Source: Brachyspira hampsonii (GTDB lineage: Bacteria > Spirochaetota > Brachyspiria > Brachyspirales > Brachyspiraceae). From it: 64,000 nt of DNA. The number at the start of each line of letters is the position of its first letter. The stretch's first letter is position 1. Made by a program: the position numbers and the translations under genes. The DNA is taken from the NCBI RefSeq assembly GCF_001746205.1, contig NZ_MDCO01000012.1, positions 62,001-126,000 of the forward strand. Direction: 5' to 3'. Positions 1 to 9,140 of this stretch are shown here, piece after piece. The notes beneath the pieces are model-generated. The model did not search any database, was not told the origin of the DNA, and worked only from the letters and a program-made list of their open reading frames with translations.

Positions 1-534
1 TATTATGAAAGGGTTTTAGACGGCAAAAATATTGTAAAAGATGTTTGCATAGATGATGAACTTCCTTTTGATATACCAGACAGCTGGGTTTGGGTAAGAT
101 TATTTAATATAATAACTATCACAACAGGAACTAAAGATGCTAACTTTGCCTCAGAAAATGGAGAGTATGATTTTTTTACTTGTTCTAGTAAACCAATAAA
201 AAGTAAAACATATTCATATGATGGTGAGTATTTAATAATGCCAGGCAATGGTGCTAATATTGGTTTAGTAATATATTATAATGGTAAATTTGAAGCTTAT
301 CAAAGAACGTATCTATTAAAAAATATATATAATATTAATTTAATATATTTAAAATTCCATTTAGAATTTAATTGGAAAAAATATAATTTAGATAAAATGT
401 ATGGATCAGCAATACCATATATAAAACTAGGTAATTTAGAGCAATACTTAGTTGCTTTGCCGCCCATTGAAGAGCAGAATAGGATTGTTAGAAAAATTAA
501 GAAATTCAACGAGATTATTAATACTATTAAATAA
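1..534 (+). CDS. hsdS: Type I restriction enzyme specificity (S) subunit, 3' part
   Basis: The reading frame is open from base 1 and enters from outside the window, so only the last 177 residues are seen. The start of the visible part (DELPFDIPDSWVWVRL) is the usual junction leading into a target recognition domain of HsdS proteins. The end (LPPIEEQNRIVRKIKKF) is the conserved start of the spacer helix that follows it. In a type I system the S subunit chooses the DNA target for the HsdM methylase and HsdR translocase, which must lie outside the window if they exist. The protein stops soon after the helix begins, which is within the range for this family. Family call is firm; target sequence unknown. 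Confidence 0.85.
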   Translation, partial: YYERVLDGKNIVKDVCIDDELPFDIPDSWVWVRLFNIITITTGTKDANFASENGEYDFFTCSSKPIKSKTYSYDGEYLIMPGNGANIGLVIYYNGKFEAYQRTYLLKNIYNINLIYLKFHLEFNWKKYNLDKMYGSAIPYIKLGNLEQYLVALPPIEEQNRIVRKIKKFNEIINTIK

Positions 535-546
535 TACCTATTATAA

Positions 547-753
547 ATAAAAAATTATTTACTTTTAGGCTTTTTTAAGTAAACTTAAAAGACGCTCATA
601 ATTTTTTATATAAATAAATATTCACAAATTTTCTACTTCTATTATATATAAATAAAAAATTATTCGCTTTTAGGCTCTTTTAAGTAAACTTAAAAGACGC
701 TCATAATTTTTTATATAAATAAATATTCACCAAATTTTTTACTTCTACTATAA
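547..753. repeat. Two tandem 105-bp palindromic repeat units
   Basis: Unit 1 is 547-651 and unit 2 is 652-753, nearly identical. Each starts with ATAAAAAATTAT and carries its exact inverse ATAATTTTTTAT about 50 bases on (547-558 with 598-609; 652-663 with 703-714). Inside unit 2 is a perfect short hairpin at 677-696 (CTTTTAAG, loop TAAA, CTTAAAAG). Each unit ends with a copy of the last bases of the downstream minus-strand gene (CACAAATTTTCTACTTC, also at 767-783). A third left arm sits at 754-765, with the palindromic core missing. No ORF is present. The layout resembles a small non-autonomous palindromic element or a slipped duplication of a gene end. Confidence 0.75.
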
Positions 754-765
754 ATAAAAAATTAT

Positions 766-1707
766 TCACAAATTTTCTACTTCCTCTATACTCAAGCCTG
801 TTAATTCACTGATAAGATTAATATCCATAGCTCTCGCTTTCATATTTTTTGCCATAGATATTGCTTTATTTCTTTCTCCTTTCTCTATACCTTTCTCTAT
901 ACCTTTCTCTATGCCTTTCTCTATACCCTGTTCTATGCCTTTCTCTATACCTTGTTCTATACCTTTCTCTATACCTTCCTTTATACCTTCTTCTTTAGCT
1001 TTTTTCATATCTAATTCTATACTTTTATTAAAAAAATATGTGTCTACTTCGCGTTTTTTATATTTATCCATTACTGGGCTGTCATTAACAAAAGTCTGGC
1101 ATTTTTTTTCTACTTCTTCAAATATGGTATTTTCTTTCATTAAGATAGACATATTTTCCCCCTTAAAAAATTTTACCCAAGAAATAAATTCTTTATGTAT
1201 GTTGTCTAAAGTTTCTATTGCAGAAATATTTTTTAAATTGAATTTAGGTAATTCTACAAAATGTAATTGACAATGATCTGTGAGAATTTTATTATTATTT
1301 AATTCTTTTAATACATAACAGCTATGAACTTTATCTTCTTCTGTTAAAACGAAATTGGTAATATTAATACTTACAGTTGGTTTTAATTCATCATAAAAAG
1401 AACCTCTATTTAAACTAGAACTATAATTATAAGCCCAATAGTATAAAGCCTCTATAGCCTTATCATAGTCTTTAATAGCTTCTTCATACTGTCCTAAATT
1501 ATCTTTAGCAATTCCTCTGTTATAATAAGCGTTTCTATAATCAGGGTCGAGCTCTATAACCTTATCATAGTCTTTAATAGCTTCTTCATACTGTCCTAAA
1601 TTATCTTTAGCAATTCCTCTGTTATTATTAGCATCACTATCATTAGGGTCTATCTCTATAGCCTTATCATAGTCTTTAATAGCTTCTTCATACTGTCCTA
1701 ATTTTTC
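766..1707 (-). pseudogene. TPR repeats fused in frame to the C-terminal part of an Rpn/PD-(D/E)XK transposase-like nuclease; no start codon
   Basis: The minus frame is open from just after a TAA at 1708-1710 to the stop at 766 (313 codons). It has no ATG, GTG or TTG before Met at 1152. The first ~95 residues are almost three TPR units of 34 residues (core LGQYEEAIKDYDKAIE, 102-bp DNA period). They run directly into ALYYW...DELKPTVSI and TDHCQLHFVELPKF, the middle of Brachyspira-type Rpn family nucleases, then a tail of EKGIEQGIEKG repeats. The N-terminal nuclease core with the catalytic Asp and Glu-x-Lys is absent. Only 766-1152 could be translated from an ATG (128 residues). Best read as a recombination scar between a TPR gene and an Rpn gene. 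Confidence 0.75.
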
Positions 1708-1710
1708 TTA

Positions 1711-1856
1711 ATATATTCATCTTGAAACGCTAACTATTTTTTATTGATTATTAATAAAAAATTGCTTCATTAAAATTAAAAAATCTCGCTTTAAGGCTCT
1801 AGCTATTTTATAGTTTATTCATCTTAAAAATATATTAATGTATTACACAATTTATA
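1711..1856. other. Short AT-rich spacer with diverged repeat core
   Basis: No gene is seen. Around 1788-1808 the string CTCGCTTTAAGGCTCT resembles the CGCTTTTAGGCTCT core of the 547-753 repeats. This suggests a third, diverged copy of that element on the other side of the nuclease remnant. Confidence 0.3.
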
Positions 1857-2597
1857 TTATTTGGCACCAAGTTCTTTTAATTTTTCTATTGCCTCGTCTT
1901 TTTCAGCATAATCTAAAACTCCGTCTCCATCCTCATCTGTACTGTTTATATCTATACCCAAATCATGAACTAAATACTCAAACACATCTACATTATCATA
2001 TAAAGCAGCCATATGAAGTCCGTTTGCATCATACATATTTTGAGAATTAACTAAATCAGAATCAAAGTTTACAAGCATTTTTATTACATCAACATTCCCA
2101 CTACTACAAGCCCATAAAAAGGCATTCCATCCTTTTTCATCTTTTACATAAGGGTCTGCTCCATTGTCAAGAAGATATTTCATTATACCCAAATCTCTGT
2201 AAAATACAGCAAATATCAAAGGTGTAACACCATTAGCAGCATAACTATCATTCATAAAATCGCTGTATATACTATCATCGCCATAATAAGACTCATCAAT
2301 ATCTCCGCCTTTTTCTATTAATTCCATTACTCTCTTTAAACTATGATTTTCTATAGCCTCAAATATATCATACTCTTCGCTGTACTCTCCTTCTTCTCTG
2401 TTACCATAAGAAAAAACAGAGTTCATATTAACAAATTTACCCTGAATCTTTACAACATTAGTGTAAGTTTTATGATAAATATTATCTGGACTGCTTACAT
2501 ACACAGAATTATTGCTTATACTAGCCTCTTCTTTTTTACCGCAGGAAACAATAAAAGTAATCATTAAAACAAAAGAAATTAATAACAATCTTTTCAT
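1857..2597 (-). CDS. Ankyrin-repeat lipoprotein
   Basis: The product (246 residues) begins with MKRLLLISFVLMITFIVSC, a signal peptide ending in a lipobox (IVSC), so it should be lipid-anchored outside the inner membrane. An ATG four codons upstream is possible, but GAGG lies 6 bases before the chosen ATG and overlaps the earlier one. The middle holds ankyrin repeats, recognisable by phrases such as GVTPLIFAVFYRDLGIMKYLLDNGADP and GLHMAALYDNVDVFEYLV. The end has DEDGDGVLDYAEKDEA, which reads like an EF-hand-type calcium loop. Ankyrin lipoproteins are abundant in Brachyspira and are presumed protein-binding surfaces; the partner is unknown. It stands alone, downstream of the ATP synthase terminator. 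Confidence 0.8.
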   Translation of the reverse strand: MKRLLLISFVLMITFIVSCGKKEEASISNNSVYVSSPDNIYHKTYTNVVKIQGKFVNMNSVFSYGNREEGEYSEEYDIFEAIENHSLKRVMELIEKGGDIDESYYGDDSIYSDFMNDSYAANGVTPLIFAVFYRDLGIMKYLLDNGADPYVKDEKGWNAFLWACSSGNVDVIKMLVNFDSDLVNSQNMYDANGLHMAALYDNVDVFEYLVHDLGIDINSTDEDGDGVLDYAEKDEAIEKLKELGAK

Positions 2598-2683
2598 ATA
2601 CTGCCTCATAGTAATTAATCATTTTGAGTATTATACTATAAAAATAAATTATTTTATATGGTACAGAAATTAAAGAATTAAAA

Positions 2684-2721
2684 ATAAAAAAATACCACTC
2701 ATAAAATATATGAATGGTATT
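2684..2721 (-). terminator. Rho-independent terminator of the ATP synthase operon
   Basis: Read on the minus strand, AATACCATTCAT (2710-2721) pairs with ATGAGTGGTATT (2691-2702), with one wobble and a 7-base loop. A run of T (A on the plus strand, about 2686-2692) follows directly. It lies 24 bases past the atpG stop codon. Confidence 0.8.
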
Positions 2722-2744
2722 AATTTTCTATTATCAAAAATAAA

Positions 2745-3623
2745 TCATATAGCCTCAGAACCGCCTATAATATCAAGAAGCTCATTAGTAATATGTTCCT
2801 GTCTTGCCCTGTTTGCTTTATTTTTAAGGTCTGTTAATAATCTTTCAGCATTGTCGGTAGCATTTCTCATAGCCACAGATCTTTCAGCATTTTCAGACAA
2901 AAAAGAACTAGTAAGCATAAAATAGAAATATGTTTTAATAGCCATAGGTACAACTTCTTTAAGTACATCTTCTACATTAGGCTCTATTACATATTCTAAT
3001 TTTTTCTTAATTTTATGTCCCTCAATATCTTCCTCATCAGGTATCATGGGAATCAAACTTTTAATTTTAGGTATATGTACAACTCTAGTATAATACCTAG
3101 TATATATAACCTCTACCCTAGAAGCATTGTCAACTGCATATTCATGCATGAAACGCTGAACTACTGCAGAACAATCATCAAAAGTAGACTCTTCATCTAT
3201 ACGAGGATATTTTCTAGCTATTGGTATGCCCTGCTTTTCAAAATAGACTTCCCCTTTTTTTCCAAGTACATGAAGCTGAACCTCTCTGCCATGTCTATGA
3301 TGATGCCTGATTCTCTCCATAGCTTCATCAAAAATTTTAGTATTATAAGAACCGCATAAACCTCTGCTTGAAGTTACAACAAAAAGTATAATATTTTTTA
3401 TTTTCTTTTTAGGAGCAAGAAGCGGATGCACATGATCCATATCAGAATGCGAAAGATCCTCTACTATTCTATTAAGTTTTTGAGTAAAAGGACGCATACC
3501 CTGCTCTACTGCAAGTATTTTAGCTGTTCTGGATCTTGCTATCATATCCATAGTTTTTGTTATTTTATGTGTACTTGATATAGCTTTAATTCTTGATTTT
3601 AATACATTAAGTTTCTCTGCCAT
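2745..3623 (-). CDS. atpG: F-type ATP synthase gamma subunit
   Basis: A 292-residue protein, the usual length for F1 gamma, the central stalk that rotates inside the alpha3beta3 head. The N-terminal helix (LKSRIKAISSTHKITKTMDMIA) and the C-terminal helix (ERSVAMRNATDNAERLLTDL ... RQEHITNELLDI) are the two conserved coiled-coil strands. It is the last gene of the minus-strand atp operon and is separated from atpA by a glycosyltransferase gene. In most bacteria atpD (beta) and atpC (epsilon) follow; here a terminator follows instead. Identification is secure. Confidence 0.97.
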   Translation of the reverse strand: MAEKLNVLKSRIKAISSTHKITKTMDMIARSRTAKILAVEQGMRPFTQKLNRIVEDLSHSDMDHVHPLLAPKKKIKNIILFVVTSSRGLCGSYNTKIFDEAMERIRHHHRHGREVQLHVLGKKGEVYFEKQGIPIARKYPRIDEESTFDDCSAVVQRFMHEYAVDNASRVEVIYTRYYTRVVHIPKIKSLIPMIPDEEDIEGHKIKKKLEYVIEPNVEDVLKEVVPMAIKTYFYFMLTSSFLSENAERSVAMRNATDNAERLLTDLKNKANRARQEHITNELLDIIGGSEAI

Positions 3624-3651
3624 AATAAAAACTCCAAATTATTAGAATTTT

Positions 3652-4485
3652 TCAACTTTCTAAATCTTTATATAATCTATCAATTATATCATTATCAATA
3701 TTTTCATCAAATTTACGGGCGAATAAATTGTTTTTAATATTATTTTTTAATTTTTCATAATCTTTCATCTGCAAATTTATAGGAGTGCCTACTCCCCATA
3801 TAAGATACCTTAAACAATCATTTACACAATTATCTTTGAATTTACCGCTCATTAATATAGACTGGAAAAAAATTTCATCACTTCCCCAAGTATAATTAAA
3901 TCTTTTTAAGTATTCAGGATTTTTTTCTACATAATCTAATATATATTTAATTGCATTGTTAGTTAAATTCCACCACTGAGAACCATAGTATATATTTTCA
4001 GGTGTTGTTCTTTTGATAAAAGGTATATTAGATATAGCCTCTCTAAATCTTCTGCTTAATAACTTTCTGTATATTTTACCAAAATTATAAGCATTAAGCC
4101 TAAATGACATTTCTTTATACATGTCCTCATAATCTCTGATATTCTCAAATGAAGTAAATTCTTTATCTTTATTTTCATCAAAAAAATCAATAATTTCCTT
4201 ATTAGTTTTTAAAGGAATATCCTGACCGCTTATAAAAATATACCTGTCATAATTATTTTTATGAGCCTCTCTAATTAAAAATAATGTCGCTATAACTAAA
4301 CTTACCCCGCCATGATAAGTTTTAATTTCTTTATAAACTTTAACATTATCAAAACTTTTTATATTTAAATTAGCTCTTTTATCTATATGCACATAAATAT
4401 CAAAATCTTTTTTAAGATGATTAATTAATCTCATCGTCTGATTTTGATTTTTATGTGCTAATATCAAAAAACAAATTTTACTCAT
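3652..4485 (-). CDS. GT14-type (core-2/I-branching) glycosyltransferase inside the atp operon
   Basis: The 277-residue product has the pattern of bacterial core-2/I-branching-like glycosyltransferases (GT14): HIDKRAN near residue 36, YHGGVSLV about 58-65, FISGQDIPLKT about 84-94, GSQWWNLT about 169-176 and WGSDEIFFQ about 203-211. No signal peptide or membrane segment is seen, so it likely works in the cytoplasm on a nucleotide-sugar donor, perhaps for surface glycan or lipooligosaccharide. It lies 5 bases after atpA and 28 before atpG, so it should be co-transcribed with the ATP synthase. That placement has no obvious functional reason and suggests insertion. Acceptor and donor cannot be told. 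Confidence 0.85.
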   Translation of the reverse strand: MSKICFLILAHKNQNQTMRLINHLKKDFDIYVHIDKRANLNIKSFDNVKVYKEIKTYHGGVSLVIATLFLIREAHKNNYDRYIFISGQDIPLKTNKEIIDFFDENKDKEFTSFENIRDYEDMYKEMSFRLNAYNFGKIYRKLLSRRFREAISNIPFIKRTTPENIYYGSQWWNLTNNAIKYILDYVEKNPEYLKRFNYTWGSDEIFFQSILMSGKFKDNCVNDCLRYLIWGVGTPINLQMKDYEKLKNNIKNNLFARKFDENIDNDIIDRLYKDLES

Positions 4486-4490
4486 ATATT

Positions 4491-5990
4491 TTAGAATTTA
4501 GACTTAAACTCTTCTATAACATTATAAAGCTCGTCAATATCTTCTATATCCTTTTTATCTCTGATATTATCAAGTATATTCTGCTTATCAGCTTTAATAT
4601 ACTGAATGAGTCTCCATTCAAATTCATGAACTCTGTCAACTTCAATATTATCTAAAAAGCCTTTAGTAGCTGCAAATATAACAATAACCTGTTCTTCAAA
4701 AGGCATAGGACTGCACTGTTTCTGTTTTAATAACTCAACCATTTTAGCACCTCTGTCCAACTGTGCCAAAGTAGCCTTATCAAGCCCAATACCAAGCTGA
4801 GAGAATGCCTCTAAAGATCTGTAAGAAGCAAGATCCAATCTTAAAGTACCGGCAACCTTTTTCATAGCCTTAGTCTGAGCATTACCGCCTACACGAGAAA
4901 CCGATATACCTACATCTATAGCAGGACGAACCCCGCTCATAAACAAACTAGTAAGCAAATATATCTGTCCGTCAGTAATAGAAATAACATTCGTAGGAAT
5001 ATAAGCAGATACCTCATTATCCTGAGTTTCTATTATAGGAAGTGCTGTTAAAGAACCTCCTCCTAATTCATCACTAAGTTTAGCTGCTCTCTCAAGAAGT
5101 CTTGAATGCAAATAGAATACATCGCCCGGAAAAGCTTCCCTTCCAGGAGGTCTTCTTAAAAGTAATGATATCTGTCTATAAGCATTAGCCTGTTTAGTTA
5201 AGTCATCGTATATAATTAATGTGTCTTTTTTATGTTCATACATGAAATATTCAGCCATAGCACATCCGGCATAAGGAGCTATATAGAGAAGCGGAGCAGA
5301 ATCAGCCGCAGTAGCAGCAACTACTATAGTGTAGTCTAATGCTCCATGCTGTCTTAATGTATCAACAACACCTGCAACAGTAGAAGCCTTTTGCCCTATA
5401 GCTACATAAACACATATAACACCTGTTCCTTTTTGATTGATTATAGCATCAAGAGCAATTGAAGTCTTACCTGTACCTCTGTCGCCAATAATAAGCTGTC
5501 TTTGACCTCTTCCTACAGGAGTCATAGAGTCAATAGCCTTAATTCCTGTTTGAAGCGGCTGTTTTACCGCCTGCCTATCAGCAATACCTGGAGCTGGAAA
5601 CTCTATCACCCTTCTTTTATCAGTAGTAATTTCTCCATGTCCGTCTATAGGAACACCCAAAGGATTAACAACTCTTCCTAAAAGAGCTTCTCCTACAGGT
5701 ACTTCTAATATTCTTTTAAGTCTGCTGACTTTACTTCCTTCTTTAATACCGTAATAATCACCCAAAACTATAGCCCCTATAGTTTCTTCTTCCAAGTTAA
5801 AAGCAAGTCCAACCGCACCGCTTTCAAAAAGTATCATCTCATTAGCCATGACATGCGGAAGCCCAATAATTCTAGCTATACCGTCTCCAACTTCTACAAC
5901 CACTCCAACTTCATTAGGAGTAAAATCAGCTTTATAATTCTTAATCTCCTCTTTAAGAACTGCTGCAATTTCACTAGCTTTTATATTCAT
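4491..5990 (-). CDS. atpA: F-type ATP synthase alpha subunit
   Basis: 499 residues, usual length. The P-loop GDRGTGKT is at 169-176 and the alpha-type signature ([14 protein letters not shown]) is near 360. Alpha subunits bind nucleotide at non-catalytic sites and form the F1 head with beta. The start ATG follows the delta gene by 27 bases. The catalytic partner beta is not in this window, so the head is encoded at two loci, unless beta has been replaced. Confidence 0.98.
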   Translation of the reverse strand: MNIKASEIAAVLKEEIKNYKADFTPNEVGVVVEVGDGIARIIGLPHVMANEMILFESGAVGLAFNLEEETIGAIVLGDYYGIKEGSKVSRLKRILEVPVGEALLGRVVNPLGVPIDGHGEITTDKRRVIEFPAPGIADRQAVKQPLQTGIKAIDSMTPVGRGQRQLIIGDRGTGKTSIALDAIINQKGTGVICVYVAIGQKASTVAGVVDTLRQHGALDYTIVVAATAADSAPLLYIAPYAGCAMAEYFMYEHKKDTLIIYDDLTKQANAYRQISLLLRRPPGREAFPGDVFYLHSRLLERAAKLSDELGGGSLTALPIIETQDNEVSAYIPTNVISITDGQIYLLTSLFMSGVRPAIDVGISVSRVGGNAQTKAMKKVAGTLRLDLASYRSLEAFSQLGIGLDKATLAQLDRGAKMVELLKQKQCSPMPFEEQVIVIFAATKGFLDNIEVDRVHEFEWRLIQYIKADKQNILDNIRDKKDIEDIDELYNVIEEFKSKF

Positions 5991-6017
5991 AAAAAATCCT
6001 CAAAATATAAAAATATA

Positions 6018-6659
6018 TCAATTAATTTCAGAAATAGAAGATTTTAATTCGGTAAGCAGCCTTCTAATACTATAATCATACACAATATCTTCTATCTCTA
6101 TTACAACACCGCCTATTATATTTTCATCTATATCAAAAGTAAAATGTATGTCTTTATTCAAAATTATGCCTTTAATATGCTCTTTAAGTTTATTCATATC
6201 TTCTGTATCAGTGATATTTGATGCAGTTGTAATTTTAACTATGATTATATTATAGTATTCATTGCATAAATTTTCATATTCCACTATTATAGCAAATAAA
6301 ATATTAATCATATCTCTTTCTATTAAGATAGCAATAAGATTAAATGTTTCTTCTGAAATATTATCAGCATATATTTTTTTTAATATACTCATTCTTAAAT
6401 GTACATCTATAAAATTAGATTTAAAGAAATCATATATATCATTATCTGCAAGTAAAGAAGAATAAACAATATTCAAATCACTTTTAATAGTTTCTATTTT
6501 ACCTATATCTGAAGCAATATCAAACATAGCCTTAGCATAATTTTTAGCACTAGATTCATTTTTTACAATACGGCTAAATCTATTTGCCTTTTCCTTCGTA
6601 ATCTCTTTAAGCACTTCTTTTTTGAGATCACTTAAAATACTTTCAGCAATAGAATCCAT
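6018..6659 (-). CDS. atpH: F-type ATP synthase delta/OSCP subunit, copy 1
   Basis: 213 residues. The OSCP fold is recognised from the start of the conserved region (SSAKNYAKAMFDIASDIGKI, about 36-55) and the closing signature (DENIIGGVVIEIEDIVYDYSIRRLL). About 35 extra residues precede it. OSCP links the F1 head to the b stalk. The next gene upstream is a second OSCP homologue sharing the closing signature almost word for word, so this is a tandem duplication. This copy is nearest atpA and is slightly longer than the usual ~180 residues. Confidence 0.9.
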   Translation of the reverse strand: MDSIAESILSDLKKEVLKEITKEKANRFSRIVKNESSAKNYAKAMFDIASDIGKIETIKSDLNIVYSSLLADNDIYDFFKSNFIDVHLRMSILKKIYADNISEETFNLIAILIERDMINILFAIIVEYENLCNEYYNIIIVKITTASNITDTEDMNKLKEHIKGIILNKDIHFTFDIDENIIGGVVIEIEDIVYDYSIRRLLTELKSSISEIN

Positions 6660-6684
6660 ATTATATAACTCCTACAATGTTTAA

Positions 6685-7245
6685 TTAATTACCATAAGTA
6701 AATTTATTATGTAATAAATCTATTTGATTTTTTATACTATAATCATAAACTACAGAGCCAATATATACTATTATTCCGCCTATAATATTTTCATCAATCA
6801 CTGTTTCATAAGATATTTCATTATTAGAAAAACATTTAACCGTTTGAATAATATCTTTTATCGTATTATCATCAATAGTGCCTGCTGTAATAATACGAAC
6901 TCTCACTATATTGTTATAATCATCTGCTATCTCTTTATATAAAGCAACAATATCAGGCAGTACATCTATACTATTATGTTCCGTTAATATAGATACAAAA
7001 GCATAAGTTTCTTTAGAAAGTATTGGTTTTAATCTCTTATCTATTAATTCTTTTTTATTCTTTTCAGAAATTGATCTGTCAAAAAAATATTTTTTAATGT
7101 CAATATCCTGAAATAATTTTGAACATTCAGAAAGTTCATTATATATCTCTTTTATCATTCCAAGCTCTCTGGCTATATCAAATATAGCATTAGCTGTAGG
7201 TTTTAATATTTGCAATTTATCACTTTCTTTCATAAGATTATTCAC
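6685..7245 (-). CDS. F-type ATP synthase delta/OSCP subunit, copy 2
   Basis: 186 residues, the standard OSCP length. N-terminal part: [19 protein letters not shown]-terminal signature: [25 protein letters not shown]. It sits between atpF and the other delta gene, with 25-26-base gaps on both sides. The two copies align over their whole length but are well diverged, so the duplication is old. One could serve as OSCP while the other has a different stator role. An error in the sequence is unlikely because both frames are intact. Confidence 0.88.
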   Translation of the reverse strand: MNNLMKESDKLQILKPTANAIFDIARELGMIKEIYNELSECSKLFQDIDIKKYFFDRSISEKNKKELIDKRLKPILSKETYAFVSILTEHNSIDVLPDIVALYKEIADDYNNIVRVRIITAGTIDDNTIKDIIQTVKCFSNNEISYETVIDENIIGGIIVYIGSVVYDYSIKNQIDLLHNKFTYGN

Positions 7246-7270
7246 TTCCTAAAATCTTAAATATCATGAT

Positions 7271-7774
7271 TTATTTTTCACCATTTTCTTTATTTACATT
7301 ACTAATAAATTCATTAATCAAAGCCTGATTATCTTCTTTATTAATATTTCTTTTAAGAATAGTTTCTGCCATAACAACAGCAATATCAAGTGCCTGTTTT
7401 TTCACACTATTCATAGCTTCTTCTTTAGATCTGTCTATTTCAGACATAATTTTATTTTTATTAACTTCAGCCTCCTCTCTGGCATTATTAATAATTTTAT
7501 CTCTAATCCTATTTGCTTCAACTCTGGCATTTTCTATAATAGAACTAGCCTCAGTTTTAGCATTATCAATTTGTTCTCTATATGCTGCCAAAGATTTTTT
7601 AGCATTTTCTCTGGTTTTTTCAGCTTCTTCCAAATCCTCTTGGATTTTATCAGCACGGGCATTTAATCCCTTCAATATTATTTTCCAAGTAGAAGCACCT
7701 AATATAGCAAGAACTAGTAAAAATGTGATCCAAGTCCAGATGATAATACCGGGATCTATTTTTAAAAGTGCCAT
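7271..7774 (-). CDS. atpF: F-type ATP synthase b subunit (peripheral stalk)
   Basis: 167 residues: one membrane helix (about 8-27, IIIWTWITFLLVLAILGAS) followed by a long charged coiled coil rich in Ala, Lys and Glu, ending with the TILKRNINKEDNQALINEF region. This is the classic b subunit. It anchors OSCP and F1 to the a subunit. Only one b gene is present. It follows atpE by 26 bases. Confidence 0.95.
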   Translation of the reverse strand: MALLKIDPGIIIWTWITFLLVLAILGASTWKIILKGLNARADKIQEDLEEAEKTRENAKKSLAAYREQIDNAKTEASSIIENARVEANRIRDKIINNAREEAEVNKNKIMSEIDRSKEEAMNSVKKQALDIAVVMAETILKRNINKEDNQALINEFISNVNKENGEK

Positions 7775-7800
7775 ACATATACCTCCAAATTTTTATTTAA

Positions 7801-8025
<225 letters not shown>

Positions 8026-8064
8026 TTAATTCTCCTTTTATTTAAAATTTTATTAATCTATAAA

Positions 8065-9009
8065 TTAATGCTCATCACTAATAGCAATTCCTATATAAAC
8101 TGCTGATAATAATGAGAATATATAAGCTTGTAAAACAGATACAAACATTTCAAGTACATATATAAAGCCTAAAAACAATACCGCAAAAGGCGAAACTAAT
8201 AAAGTCCCAGACATAATAATCAAATATGGTATAACTATCATCATTATGTGGCCGCCTGTGATATTTGCAAATAAACGAATAGCAAGTGCAAAAGCTCTAT
8301 TAAATAATGTAATAAATTCCAATACCCATATTATAGGTATAAGCGGTATAGGAAGTCCTTTAGGTACCAAACCAGTCCAATATTTTATTAAACCTTTCTT
8401 CCTTATACCAGCAAAAATATACACTATAAATACAATCAATGCTATAGCAGCTGTAAATCCTATATTAGCACCAAGTCCTCCGGCAATATAAGCATGCTCC
8501 CCATCTTGTGTAGGAACTTTTATAGATGCCGGAATAAGTCCTAATATATTAGAAAATAATACAAATAAAAATATTGTAAGACAAAAAGGCACATATTTCT
8601 TACCTTCTTCGCCTAAAGTGGCACCTATAACATCCTTATTCATATAATCAATAAGCCCTTCTAATATACTTTGTAAATATGTGGGTCTCCTAAAAGGTCT
8701 TTTTAACTTATGAGATAGATATTTCATACTGCATACGGATAAAATACCCGCTAAAGTTACCAATATTATATGTTTTGTTATCTTAAAATCAAAATCAACA
8801 TATTTTCCAAATTTTATTGGTATTGTATAAAATGGATGTTCTGTGTTATCGGTTATCTCTTCCATTATATAATCATTGATGCTTTCAGCACTATAGAGGA
8901 TATTAGAAGAAAATACACAGCTTAATATTAAAGTTAATATAAAAACTTTCCTAAGCAAAAATAATTTTTTAAACATAATAAAAATTACTACCTTGTACAC
9001 AAATTTCAT
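8065..9009 (-). CDS. atpB: F-type ATP synthase a subunit
   Basis: The a subunit forms the proton half-channels against the c ring. The hallmark helix with the essential Arg is present (FNRAFALAIRLFANITGGH). The N terminus is long and looks like a cleavable signal peptide (FKKLFLLRKVFILTLILSC ... NILYSAE), as seen in some a subunits. The start is uncertain: the longest ATG (9009) has no clear ribosome site. The internal ATG at 8976 (MFKKLF) is preceded by AAGG at a long distance and gives a better signal peptide. First gene of the atp operon. Confidence 0.93.
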   Translation of the reverse strand: MKFVYKVVIFIMFKKLFLLRKVFILTLILSCVFSSNILYSAESINDYIMEEITDNTEHPFYTIPIKFGKYVDFDFKITKHIILVTLAGILSVCSMKYLSHKLKRPFRRPTYLQSILEGLIDYMNKDVIGATLGEEGKKYVPFCLTIFLFVLFSNILGLIPASIKVPTQDGEHAYIAGGLGANIGFTAAIALIVFIVYIFAGIRKKGLIKYWTGLVPKGLPIPLIPIIWVLEFITLFNRAFALAIRLFANITGGHIMMIVIPYLIIMSGTLLVSPFAVLFLGFIYVLEMFVSVLQAYIFSLLSAVYIGIAISDEH

Positions 9010-9140
9010 AAAAATGATAAAAATATTTTATATAAATTCTAATTTTTAATAATTTTATAACTATTAAATAAAAAATCAACTATTATTATTCATTTTTTAT
9101 AATTTACTTAAATTTAATTTATATTCACAATTTAAATAAA

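Noticed and set aside
890-990. Short direct repeats CTTTCTCTATAC, possible CRISPR or microsatellite
   Set aside because: They encode the EKGIEKGIEQG repeat tail of the nuclease remnant in frame; there are no spacers.
911-1270. Plus-strand ORF of 119 residues
   Set aside because: Its low-complexity SIPFSIP sequence is the antisense shadow of the nuclease tail.
1456-1704. 102-bp direct repeats, possible CRISPR or integron array
   Set aside because: The period is 34 codons and the translation is a clear TPR motif, so the repeat is coding.
2610-3650. Search for atpD and atpC after atpG
   Set aside because: No reading frame in this part or elsewhere in the window resembles beta or epsilon; a terminator directly follows atpG.
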